Shown piece after piece: positions 20,870 through 28,817 of a stretch of DNA of 64,000 bases (positions are counted from its first letter, which is position 1; every line of letters begins with the position of its first letter). The stretch covers positions 1,403,750-1,467,749 of the forward strand of contig NZ_JAAIVI010000017.1 of assembly GCF_011008905.1 (NCBI RefSeq), written 5' to 3'. The position numbers and the translations under genes are program-made. Source of the DNA: Wenzhouxiangella sp. XN201. Its GTDB lineage: Bacteria > Pseudomonadota > Gammaproteobacteria > Xanthomonadales > Wenzhouxiangellaceae. The notes under the pieces were generated by a model, which had not been told where the DNA came from, did no database searches, and saw only the letters and a list, made by a program, of their open reading frames with translations.

Positions 20870-21439
20870 ATGGCAACCTACAGTACCAACGAGTTCAAGT
20901 CGGGATTGAAGATCATTCTCGACGGCGATCCCTACAACATCGTCGAGAACGAATTCGTCAAGCCCGGCAAGGGCCAGGCCTTCAATCGCGTCAAGGTGCG
21001 CAATCTGCTCACCGGGCGTGTGATCGAAAGGACCTTCAAGTCCGGCGAATCGGTCGAGGCCGCTGACGTGTTCGAGAAGGAAATCCAGTACCTCTACAGC
21101 GACGGCGAGTTCTGGCATTTCATGGATCCCGAGTCCTTCGAGCAGCTCGCCGCCGACGAGAAGGTCATCGGTGATTCGGCCCAGTGGCTGAAGGAAGAGG
21201 ACATGTGCCCGGTCACGCTGTGGAACGGTTCGCCGATCCAGATCCTGCCGCCCAATTTCGTCGAACTGAAGGTGGTCGAAACCGATCCCGGCCTGAAGGG
21301 CGATACCTCCGGCAGCGGCGGCAAGCCGGCGCATCTCGAGACCGGTGCGACCGTGCGCGTACCGCTGTTCGTGCAGGAAGGCGAGGTCATCAAGGTCGAT
21401 ACCCGCACCGGCGAATACATGTCGCGGGTCAAGGACTGA
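20870..21439 (+). CDS. efp: Elongation factor P
   Basis: This 189-aa translation factor rescues ribosomes stalled at polyproline stretches. Three OB-like domains are present. Lys34 in PGKGQ (residues 32-36) is the beta-lysylation site, consistent with epmB next door. The C-terminal signature [22 protein letters not shown] is present. The next gene starts 4 bases after its stop. Confidence 0.98.
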   Translation: MATYSTNEFKSGLKIILDGDPYNIVENEFVKPGKGQAFNRVKVRNLLTGRVIERTFKSGESVEAADVFEKEIQYLYSDGEFWHFMDPESFEQLAADEKVIGDSAQWLKEEDMCPVTLWNGSPIQILPPNFVELKVVETDPGLKGDTSGSGGKPAHLETGATVRVPLFVQEGEVIKVDTRTGEYMSRVKD

Positions 21440-21443
21440 GTAC

Positions 21444-22799
21444 GTGAGTGCCGGTGCCGAAATCCTGCTGCCACGCTGGGTCGTTCCGGTCTGCCCGGAA
21501 GGGGTCGTGCTCAAGGACCACGCCGTGGTCGTTCGCGACGGCCGCATCGAGCAGGTGGCACCGGCCGATCAGGCGCAGCGGGCGTATCCGGAAGCCCTCG
21601 TGACACGACTGCCGCGGCACGCCCTGATGCCGGGGCTGATCAACATGCATGCGCACAGCGCCATGGCCTTGATGCGCGGTCTGGCCGACGATCTGCCCCT
21701 GATGCGCTGGCTCGAGGACCACATTTGGCCGACCGAGCAGCGTTGGGTAGCGGCTGACTTTGTACGCGCCGGTACCGAATTGGCGATGGCCGAGATGTTG
21801 CGTGGCGGCACGACCTGCTTTAACGACAATTATTTTTTCCCGGATGTGACGGCCGCAGCGGCACAGCGTGCCGGCATGCGTGCCGTAGTCGGCATCCCCG
21901 TAATTTCGGTGCCGACCGCCTGGGCGCAGACCGAAGACGAATATTTCCGTCGCGGCCTGGCCATGCACCAGGAACTGGCCGAACTGCCGCTGGTCGGTTC
22001 GGCCTTTGCGCCGCATGCACCCTATACGGTGACCGACGGCGCCTTCGAAAAGATTCGCTCGCTGGCCGAGGAACTCGATATTCCGATCCATTTGCACCTG
22101 CTCGAGACCGCGGGAGAGATCCAGGCCAGCCTCGACCAGTACGGCATGAAGCCGCTCGACCGGATGGAGTCTCTGGGCCTGATGACGCCCCGGCTGTTAG
22201 CGGTGCACATGACCCAGCTCGATGACGCCGATATCCGGCGCGTGGCCCGCGCCGGCGTCCAGGTGCTGCATTGTCCGGCGTCCAACCTGAAACTGGCCAG
22301 CGGCACCTGCCGCGTCGCGGACCTGGTCGCCGCGGGTGTCAACGTGACCGTCGGTACTGACGGCGCAGCCAGCAACAACACGCTGGACATGTTCAGCGAG
22401 ATTCGCCTGGCCGCGCTGTTGGCCAAGGGTGCCAGCGGCGACCCCGAAGCAGTCCCGGCCGAAACGGCGCTGGCCATGGCGACCATCAACGGTGCCCGTG
22501 CGCTGGGTCAGGAAGACCGACTCGGCTCGATCGAGGCGGGCAAGGCAGCCGATCTGGTCGCCGTCGATCTGGTCGAGCCGGAGACTTCGCCGGCTCATCA
22601 CGTCATCTCCCACCTGGTCTATGCTGTAGCCCGCCGGCAGGTCAGCGATGTCTGGATCGACGGCAAACGCATGATGGCCGGGCATGAACTGCAGACCCTG
22701 GATGTTGAGCGCATCGTCCACGACGCTGAACAGTGGCGTCACCGAATTCAGGGCGATTCTGTTAACGATGCATCGCGGAGCAGCAGTCTTGAACGCTGA
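21444..22799 (+). CDS. mtaD: TRZ/ATZ family amidohydrolase (probable MTA/SAH deaminase type)
   Basis: The 451-aa metal-dependent hydrolase has ligands visible in HMHAHSAMALMRG (N-terminal HxH), a His in HLHLLET and the Asp of GTDGAASNN. This pattern fits the family that deaminates 5'-methylthioadenosine or S-adenosylhomocysteine. Other TRZ/ATZ deaminases cannot be excluded. The GTG at 21444, four bases after the efp stop, is taken as start because the product then begins with the usual beta-strand (AEILLPRWVVPV). It overlaps ubiG at the 3' end. Confidence 0.82.
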   Translation: MSAGAEILLPRWVVPVCPEGVVLKDHAVVVRDGRIEQVAPADQAQRAYPEALVTRLPRHALMPGLINMHAHSAMALMRGLADDLPLMRWLEDHIWPTEQRWVAADFVRAGTELAMAEMLRGGTTCFNDNYFFPDVTAAAAQRAGMRAVVGIPVISVPTAWAQTEDEYFRRGLAMHQELAELPLVGSAFAPHAPYTVTDGAFEKIRSLAEELDIPIHLHLLETAGEIQASLDQYGMKPLDRMESLGLMTPRLLAVHMTQLDDADIRRVARAGVQVLHCPASNLKLASGTCRVADLVAAGVNVTVGTDGAASNNTLDMFSEIRLAALLAKGASGDPEAVPAETALAMATINGARALGQEDRLGSIEAGKAADLVAVDLVEPETSPAHHVISHLVYAVARRQVSDVWIDGKRMMAGHELQTLDVERIVHDAEQWRHRIQGDSVNDASRSSSLER

Positions 22800-23514
22800 A
22801 TCCGGCCGGACGGAGAATGTCGACCCGCGCGAAGCGGGTCATTTCGACAGCCTGGCGGCGCGCTGGTGGGATCCGGAGGGCGACTTCCGGACGCTGCACG
22901 ACATGAATGGCCCGCGCGTGACCTGGCTGGCCGAGCGGGTCAAGCTGGATGGTGCCCGGGTGGTCGATGTCGGTTGCGGCGGTGGTGTGCTAAGCGAGGC
23001 TCTGACCCGGCGCGGCGCACGGGTGACCGGGATCGATGTCGCTGATCGACCCCTCGAAGTGGCGAAACTGCATGCGATCGAGAGCGAGCTTGAGATCGAC
23101 TATCGCCGGATCACGGCCGAGGCCCTGGCCGAAGCCGAGCCGGAGCGTTACGACGTCGTCTGCTGCCTGGAAATGCTCGAGCACGTGCCCGAACCACAAA
23201 GCGTGGTGGCCGCCTGCGCTCGATTGTGCCGGCCCGGTGGTACGTTGCTGTTCAGTACGATCAACCGCTCGCCACTGGCCTGGGCCACGGCCATCGTCGG
23301 CGCCGAGTACGTGCTCGGCCTCTTGCCGAAGGGTACGCACCGCTATGATCGGCTGATCCGTCCCGCCGAACTGGCGACAGCCTGCCGGAGCCAGGGCCTG
23401 AAAGTCCATGAGATCACGGGCATGCGCTACAACCCGGTCTCGCGCACGGTCCGTATCGGTGCTGCGCCGAGTGTCAACTATTTCCTGCATGCCAGGAAAC
23501 CGGAATCGGCGTGA
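22768..23514 (+). CDS. ubiG: Ubiquinone biosynthesis O-methyltransferase UbiG
   Basis: This approximately 248-aa SAM-dependent enzyme catalyses both O-methylations of ubiquinone synthesis. Signatures: FDSLAARWWDPEGDFRTLHDMN, the SAM motif VVDVGCGGGVLSE, and CLEMLEHVPEP. The start is ambiguous: ATG 22768 gives a 32-base overlap with the amidohydrolase gene, and TTG 22789 has a better-placed GGAG. It is followed by gph with a 4-base overlap, the usual ubiG-gph order of gammaproteobacteria. Confidence 0.95.
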   Translation: MHRGAAVLNAESGRTENVDPREAGHFDSLAARWWDPEGDFRTLHDMNGPRVTWLAERVKLDGARVVDVGCGGGVLSEALTRRGARVTGIDVADRPLEVAKLHAIESELEIDYRRITAEALAEAEPERYDVVCCLEMLEHVPEPQSVVAACARLCRPGGTLLFSTINRSPLAWATAIVGAEYVLGLLPKGTHRYDRLIRPAELATACRSQGLKVHEITGMRYNPVSRTVRIGAAPSVNYFLHARKPESA

Positions 23515-24188
23515 GCCACGCGCAGCGTCCTGCCGCCATCCTGTTCGACCTCGACGGTACCCTCGTCGACAGCGCACCCGATCTGCTGGCGGCGCTGGAC
23601 CACGTGCGGGCCGGGCACGGCCTGCCCGCCTGCGATCACCAGGCCTTGCGCGAGCAGGTCTCACGCGGTGCGGCCGGGCTGCTCGAGGCCGGACTGCCCG
23701 CACTCGATTCCTCTGTCCTGGAGGCCGCCCGCAGACAGCTCCTGGACTACTATGCCGATCACTATTGGCAGCACTCGCACCTGTTCGAGGGTGTCGAGGC
23801 ACTGCTCGATGAGCTCCGGCAGCGTGGGATCGTGCTGGGCGTGGTCACGAACAAGATCGCGCGCTTTGCCGAGCCGGTGCTGCAAGCATCCGGATTGGCC
23901 GAGTATTTCGGCTGCCTGATCGCCGGTGATCAGGTCAGCCGGCCCAAGCCGGACCCCGAGCCGGTTCTTGCCGCCTGCAAGCAGTTGGGCGCATTGTCCG
24001 AATCGACCTGGTTCGTCGGCGACGATGAGCGCGATGTCATCGCCGGGCGAGCTGCCGGCGTAACAACGGTGGTGGCCGGCTGGGGTTATCTGCCCAGCGG
24101 AGCCGATCCGTTGCAATGGGGAGCCGATGCATGGACTGATTCTCCGCAGGCGCTGCTCGCCCGGATCGATTCCGGTGAACCGGGCTGA
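23511..24188 (+). CDS. gph: Phosphoglycolate phosphatase / HAD hydrolase
   Basis: The 225-aa HAD-superfamily protein has motif I FDLDGTLVDSAPD near residues 12-24, motif II VVTNK, a Lys in SRPKPDPEP and motif IV VGDDERDV. It removes 2-phosphoglycolate formed during DNA repair, or acts as a general sugar-phosphate phosphatase. GTG start overlaps the ubiG TGA (GTGA), and its stop overlaps the next ATG by one base. Confidence 0.9.
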   Translation: MSHAQRPAAILFDLDGTLVDSAPDLLAALDHVRAGHGLPACDHQALREQVSRGAAGLLEAGLPALDSSVLEAARRQLLDYYADHYWQHSHLFEGVEALLDELRQRGIVLGVVTNKIARFAEPVLQASGLAEYFGCLIAGDQVSRPKPDPEPVLAACKQLGALSESTWFVGDDERDVIAGRAAGVTTVVAGWGYLPSGADPLQWGADAWTDSPQALLARIDSGEPG

Positions 24189-25027
24189 TGGATCCGCTGG
24201 ACTGGTGCCGGGAACGCCTTTTGCTGCGCGGCAGTCCACTGGCCGCTTCGCTGCCTTTCGCTCCGGCCGAGCACCGGGACGCCATCCTCGCCCTGCGGGC
24301 TGCAATCTCGGAGATCGCCGCCGTGCCCGACAGCGTCAGCGAGCCAATGGTTGGCGAGCAGAAGTTGGCGTGGTGGCGCGAGGCCCTGCGCAACAGAGCG
24401 CCCCATCCGGCCATCGAGGCGATGTCAGCCTCGGGAGCTCTGGATCGGCTGCAGGGCAAGGATTTCGATGAGTTGATCGATCGGGTTATCCGCGTACTCG
24501 AACCTGCGCGCTTCGAGAGACGCGAATCCGCCTGGCAACATTGCCTGGATCTCGGCGGCCCGGCCGCCATACTCGAAGCCCGCCTGATCGCGCCCGGAGA
24601 CGCGGCAGAGAACTGGCGCGCTTTCGGCGGCTTTGCCTATTTCTTGCGGCTGGTGCGCGACCTGGCCATTGACGCCCGATCCGGGCGCTGGCCGGTGCCC
24701 CTGGATCTGCAGGCTGAGTATCAGCTCGCGCGTCAGGACGTGGTCGGCGGCGAACCGGGAAGGAACTGGGATGGTCTGGTGCGAGCCTGGCTGGCGGATG
24801 GGATGCAACGCTTCTCCGATTCGCCCAGGGACTTCTCGCCGGAAACCCGCTGGCAGCAGCGCCATCTTCTGATCGGACATGCGCTGGACCGGCGGCTGCT
24901 CAAGGCGCTGGCGCGCAGGCCGCGCAAGCTGCTCGAAAGCCGCATCCGGCCGGGACATGCCGGCAACGTCTGGGTCGCCTGGCGGACGGCCCGTCGACTA
25001 CGTAAAGCGACGATCAGTCGGAACTGA
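24188..25027 (+). CDS. Squalene/phytoene synthase-like protein (degenerate)
   Basis: This 279-aa all-helical protein keeps the family landmarks QKLAWWREAL (residues 58-67) and LVRDLAIDARSGRWPVPLD (the second Asp-rich region). The first DxxxD diphosphate-binding motif is not seen at the expected place. The pattern is nearest to the NDUFAF6-like branch rather than a true terpene synthase, so catalysis is doubtful. It is coupled to gph (1-base overlap) and runs 14 bases into the convergent FmdB gene. Confidence 0.65.
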   Translation: MDPLDWCRERLLLRGSPLAASLPFAPAEHRDAILALRAAISEIAAVPDSVSEPMVGEQKLAWWREALRNRAPHPAIEAMSASGALDRLQGKDFDELIDRVIRVLEPARFERRESAWQHCLDLGGPAAILEARLIAPGDAAENWRAFGGFAYFLRLVRDLAIDARSGRWPVPLDLQAEYQLARQDVVGGEPGRNWDGLVRAWLADGMQRFSDSPRDFSPETRWQQRHLLIGHALDRRLLKALARRPRKLLESRIRPGHAGNVWVAWRTARRLRKATISRN

Positions 25028-25298
25028 TGATGTCCGGTCCCTTGCCGGCGGACTTTTCGTAGACGCCCTTGCCGATCTTGCGGTACTGCGTGAATCCCGC
25101 CTTTTCGACATCATGGGTCGACGGCGCGCGCGAATGATCGCCGGTGAGATTGGGCGAAGATATCAGGCGCCTGACCGGACGGCGGCAATACGGGCAGCGC
25201 TGCATGCGCGGATCGTCCATTTTCTGCAGGATGGTGAACGGCTCGCGGCAGTAGTCACAGCCCGTTTCGTGTTCGCTGACGTATTCATAGAACGGCAT
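25014..25298 (-). CDS. FmdB-type zinc ribbon protein
   Basis: The 94-aa protein begins MPFYEYVSEHETGCDYC, with the N-terminal FmdB zinc ribbon made of two CxxC pairs (CDYC about 14-17 and CPYC about 35-38). The C-terminal half is basic and unstructured-looking. The family is widespread and called putative regulatory protein, but its role is unknown. Its 5' end faces the SDR gene, with 67 bases between the starts. Confidence 0.82.
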   Translation of the reverse strand: MPFYEYVSEHETGCDYCREPFTILQKMDDPRMQRCPYCRRPVRRLISSPNLTGDHSRAPSTHDVEKAGFTQYRKIGKGVYEKSAGKGPDIISSD

Positions 25299-25365
25299 GC
25301 TGCAGATGATAGCGCAGCGGCAAGGACGTGAGACAATGCGCGCCCGGAATCAAAGCGGAGACTTC

Positions 25366-26061
25366 ATGAGCGAATCATCCCGGGCCGTCTGGCTGATCAC
25401 CGGTGCTGCGGGCGCATTGGGACAGGCGCTGGTGCGCCATGTATTGGCCGCCGGCCACGACTGCATCGCCCTCGATCGTAACGAGCGCGGCCTGAATGCC
25501 CTCCACGACGAACTCGAGCAGGCGGGGCAGGGTGTTCCGGCGCTGATGCCCATGGACCTGGCTGGCGCCGCCCCCGAGGACTATCAGCGCCTGGCTGACA
25601 CGATTGCCGAACGCTTCGGTCGCATTGACGTGCTCGTGCACAACGCCGCCAGCTTCCAAGCCCTGCGGCCACTGCTGCACCAGCAGCCGGGCGAATGGCT
25701 GGAAGTCATCCAGACTTCACTGACCGCGCCCTACATGCTGAGCGCGGTGCTGGCCCCGCTCATGCCCGGTGACGGGCAGGGACGGGTGGTGATGATCAAC
25801 GATCGACACTGTCTGGAGAAACCCGGCAACTGGGGCGCCTACGGCGTGGCCCAGGCCGGCCGCGAGCAGATGGCGCGCAGCCTCACCGCCGAACGCGTTC
25901 CCGGCGCGCCGCGGATTCTGGCAATCGATCCGGGGCCGTTCTACAGCCCGCTGCGGGTCGCGGCCTGGCCGTCGGACTCGCCGGAAAACCTGCCCTCGGC
26001 CGACGAGGCCGCCGCAAGTATCATGGACGCGATTGAACAGGCACCCCAGGAGGAAAGTTGA
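25366..26061 (+). CDS. Short-chain dehydrogenase/reductase
   Basis: The 231-aa protein has the Rossmann start WLITGAAGALGQ (residues 8-19) and the NAG-like NNAAS equivalent HNAASF. The catalytic Ser of classical SDRs is replaced in MINDRH, while YGVAQAGRE supplies a YxxxQ in place of YxxxK. It resembles the YciK-like branch. The altered catalytic Lys makes the activity uncertain. ATG 25366 is chosen for its GCGGAG ribosome site. It precedes hinT by 2 bases, probably one operon. Confidence 0.78.
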   Translation: MSESSRAVWLITGAAGALGQALVRHVLAAGHDCIALDRNERGLNALHDELEQAGQGVPALMPMDLAGAAPEDYQRLADTIAERFGRIDVLVHNAASFQALRPLLHQQPGEWLEVIQTSLTAPYMLSAVLAPLMPGDGQGRVVMINDRHCLEKPGNWGAYGVAQAGREQMARSLTAERVPGAPRILAIDPGPFYSPLRVAAWPSDSPENLPSADEAAASIMDAIEQAPQEES

Positions 26062-26063
26062 TC

Positions 26064-26408
26064 ATGTCGGACGATCTGTTTCTCAAGATCATCGAGCGCG
26101 AGATTCCGGCCGATATCGTTTTCGAGAACGACGAGATGCTGGCCTTCCGCGACATCAATCCGCAGGCGCCGGTGCACATCCTGATCATTCCCAAGCGCCG
26201 GATCGCGACCCTGAACGACCTCGAGGGTGACGATACCGAGCTGATCGGGCGGCTGGTGTTGACGGCGCGAAAGCTCGCCGCGGACGAAGGCCTGGCCGAG
26301 GATGGCTATCGCCTGGTGTTCAACTGCAATGAAAACGGCGGTCAGTCCGTTTACCACATCCACCTGCACCTGCTCGGCGGCCGCCGCATGGACTGGCCTC
26401 CTGGTTAA
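26064..26408 (+). CDS. hinT: Histidine triad nucleotide-binding protein (HinT)
   Basis: This 114-aa purine nucleoside phosphoramidase has the HIT motif at YHIHLHLLGGR (HxHxHxx) near the C-terminus and the start LFLKIIEREIPADIV typical of the family. AGGAGG lies 10 bases before the ATG at 26064. It is followed by a short inverted repeat that may end the transcript. Confidence 0.95.
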   Translation: MSDDLFLKIIEREIPADIVFENDEMLAFRDINPQAPVHILIIPKRRIATLNDLEGDDTELIGRLVLTARKLAADEGLAEDGYRLVFNCNENGGQSVYHIHLHLLGGRRMDWPPG

Positions 26409-26419
26409 TGAGTTTTTGA

Positions 26420-26504
26420 AACCGCAGATTTCGCAGATTGACGCAGATCCATGCAGCTTGTTCTTGCCAGTTTCAATCTGCGCAAATCTGCGTAATCTGC
26501 GGTT
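26420..26504. repeat. CGCAGATT-rich imperfect inverted repeat
   Basis: Two 29-base arms (26420-26448 and 26476-26504) are inverted copies differing at about 3 positions. Each is built from the iterated word CGCAGATT. The 27-base middle forms the loop. Short repeats of this type are scattered in many bacterial genomes and are distinct from the surrounding GC-rich DNA. It lies between the convergent 3' ends of hinT and the MFS gene and could fold into a strong hairpin acting as a bidirectional transcript end. Confidence 0.8.
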
Positions 26505-26519
26505 AGAGAAATGCCGATC

Positions 26520-27848
26520 TTAGGACTCTTGAGTTTCGGGTAACCCGCTGCTCAGCCAGGCGCCGGCCAGGCCCATGGCTGCCAGGATCAGGATGATGCC
26601 GGAAGTCGGCAGCACGGTGGTCAGCGCCCCGACGCTGCCGGCCAGCAGCAAGACGATGCCGATGACCGAATTGCTGACCGCGACGTAGTCGGTGCGCTTG
26701 TTGCCGCCGGCCAGGTCGACGATATAGGTCTTGCGTCCCAGCCGTACGCCCGAGTGCGCCATCATCAGCAGGAAGAAGAACAGGGGATAGAGCCAGCTGC
26801 TGCTGGCCATGGCCGGTATGCCGTTGACGACAGCCACCAGGGCGAGGCCGACTCCGGCCGAGGCCGACCCGGCCAGGATCATGACCCGGCGGCTGGAGAT
26901 GTCGGCGAATCGCCCCCAGAACGGCGCCGAAACCAGGCTGGCGACGCCGTCCGCGACGACGAACAGGCCCAGTACCACCAATGCGCCCTCGGTGCGCTCA
27001 TGCGCGAGCATGATGAAAAACGGTGCGCTCAACGCCGAGCACAGCAGCAGCGCGCGGGCGATGACGAAACGCCGGAAGGCCGGGTCGCTGCCCAGCAGGC
27101 CGAGTCGCTTCACCGCCTCGCTCAGGGCGTTGCCACCGCCCTCGGTCGCGCCGGGAAACTCGCGGATCATGCCGTAGCTTGCCGCTGCCACCAGCCAAAG
27201 CCCGCTGGCGATGACCAGTAGCACCAGGTAGATCGTTTGGTCGCCCGGTTCCTGGCCGTCGAGCAGCAGGATCGTGCCAATGCCGATGGTGATCAGCCCC
27301 GCGAGGAACTGCGACCAGCCGTTGACCCGGCCGCGGCGGGTCTTCGGCACGGTCTTGCCGAGCACGTCCTTCGAAGCGACCGAGCACAGGCCGCGCGACA
27401 GGCTGAACACGATCAGTGCCGCGAGCAGGCCGAAGCCGGCGGCGGTGCCGCTCAGAGTGACCGCAACCATGGCCATGGCCAGCACCGCCAGGGACTGAAG
27501 GATGCTGCCGAGCACGAAGGTCCATTTGCGCACGGCCTGGCGGCGGACGAAACTGGCGATGACCAGCTGCGGAATCAGCGAGCCCGACTCGCGCACCGGG
27601 ACCAGGAAGGCGGTAAAAATGCCGGGTGCCGCCAAAGCCGCCAGCAGCCAGGCCAGGATGGTCTTGGGATTGGCGATGGCATCGCCGAGCTTGGTGAAGA
27701 ACTGCGTGAGGACCTGCAGCATGAAGTTGCCCGGCACGACCTTGCAGGCCTGCTCGTCGATATCCTTGCAGACGCGCGCGTCTTCTTCGTTGACGAGCTG
27801 CTGATAGAGGTGATCGAGCCGTTTGCTGGCAAACAGCTGCTCCCTCAT
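26520..27848 (-). CDS. MFS transporter
   Basis: The 442-aa protein has about 12 hydrophobic helices in two halves and a ~65-residue cytosolic N-terminal segment before the first helix (acidic, with two Cys). A conserved PKTRRGRVNGWSQFL loop and RFADISSRRVMILAGS correspond to the MFS motif A-like loops. The substrate cannot be told. Its ATG overlaps the stop of the CsiV-like gene (ATGA), so the two are co-transcribed. Confidence 0.8.
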   Translation of the reverse strand: MREQLFASKRLDHLYQQLVNEEDARVCKDIDEQACKVVPGNFMLQVLTQFFTKLGDAIANPKTILAWLLAALAAPGIFTAFLVPVRESGSLIPQLVIASFVRRQAVRKWTFVLGSILQSLAVLAMAMVAVTLSGTAAGFGLLAALIVFSLSRGLCSVASKDVLGKTVPKTRRGRVNGWSQFLAGLITIGIGTILLLDGQEPGDQTIYLVLLVIASGLWLVAAASYGMIREFPGATEGGGNALSEAVKRLGLLGSDPAFRRFVIARALLLCSALSAPFFIMLAHERTEGALVVLGLFVVADGVASLVSAPFWGRFADISSRRVMILAGSASAGVGLALVAVVNGIPAMASSSWLYPLFFFLLMMAHSGVRLGRKTYIVDLAGGNKRTDYVAVSNSVIGIVLLLAGSVGALTTVLPTSGIILILAAMGLAGAWLSSGLPETQES

Positions 27849-28732
27849 TGGCTGTCGCCTTCCGCTGAAGAACGCTCTCCGTCAGCCTCGTCCCCATCGA
27901 CTGCCCAGGGCGTGACCCGCAGCAGCAGGCCCAGCGATGGCGAATCGAAGTATTCCAGTCGACCGGGCCGAATGGTCCGGCTTTGCTGGAGATGGTCGCG
28001 ACTCAGCGCGGCCGCCGGATCGGCGGTCAGGACGGCAAGCGGTCCGGTGGTTTGCGGTGCATGCCAGTAGAGTGAAACCTCGGCGTGCATGAACTGGCGT
28101 TGGCGCAGGCGAATCGTGCCGTCCAGCCGATAGCGAAACTGCGGAAACAGCTGTCCGGCCGTTGTGACGGCCTGTCCGTTGCGCTGCGGCCGTCCATGGG
28201 GCGCCAGGACAATCCAATCGGCGCCCAGCGGGCGATCGTCGTGAATGCGCACGGTCCCCGTGCGGCTGGGCTCAAGCGGCTGGTGCCAGCCAAGCCAGTG
28301 GTGGACGCGGTGGCCGGGGCTGTTCTGCAGGCGCTCAAGGGCCTGCTGCATGGGCTCACTGAGCTCGTCGACCGCGAGCCAGGGGTCGGGATAGATCAGC
28401 AGCTCGGTCAACGTCGTCTGGCCTTCCTCAAGGCGTTCGAGGGCCTCGGCGACTTCCAGCACCGAGCGCAGGTCGGCGTTGGACGATCCGTCGGGATCGT
28501 CACGCGGACTGTCGTCCTGCTCGCGGTTGAAGCGCTTCCATTCGGGATCGTGAGCGTCCGCTGGCAGTGCCGGCAGGTCATCGACCGGCCAGGCATCGAA
28601 TTCACCGCCGACGTGCGTGAAGACGATGAGCTCGACGCGATAGAAGCGGTGTTCCTCGCTGTCCTGGGCCACCGATGACCCGGCCAGGGCGACGAGAGGG
28701 AATACGATGAGCAAGGCGCGAAGGGCTTTCAT
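27845..28732 (-). CDS. CsiV-like periplasmic peptidoglycan-binding protein
   Basis: The 295-aa exported protein has a signal peptide at residues 1-22 (MKALRALLIVFPLVALAGSSVAQ), followed by YRVELIVFTHVGGEFD, the diagnostic start of CsiV proteins (cell shape integrity in Vibrio, needed for LpoA function). The C-terminal YWHAPQTTGPLAVLT..RTIRPGRLEYFDSPSLGLLLRVTPW fits the same family. The frame is open much further upstream, but the signal peptide fixes the start. It is divergent from the S9 peptidase, 85 bases apart. Confidence 0.7.
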   Translation of the reverse strand: MKALRALLIVFPLVALAGSSVAQDSEEHRFYRVELIVFTHVGGEFDAWPVDDLPALPADAHDPEWKRFNREQDDSPRDDPDGSSNADLRSVLEVAEALERLEEGQTTLTELLIYPDPWLAVDELSEPMQQALERLQNSPGHRVHHWLGWHQPLEPSRTGTVRIHDDRPLGADWIVLAPHGRPQRNGQAVTTAGQLFPQFRYRLDGTIRLRQRQFMHAEVSLYWHAPQTTGPLAVLTADPAAALSRDHLQQSRTIRPGRLEYFDSPSLGLLLRVTPWAVDGDEADGERSSAEGDSQ

Positions 28733-28817
28733 GACCGAAAGTTTAACCGACCCGCCGCGCTGCCGGGACGGCGAGAGTCTGGTATCTTCTCCCTCTTTCT
28801 TCCTCACGGGAGTCGAC

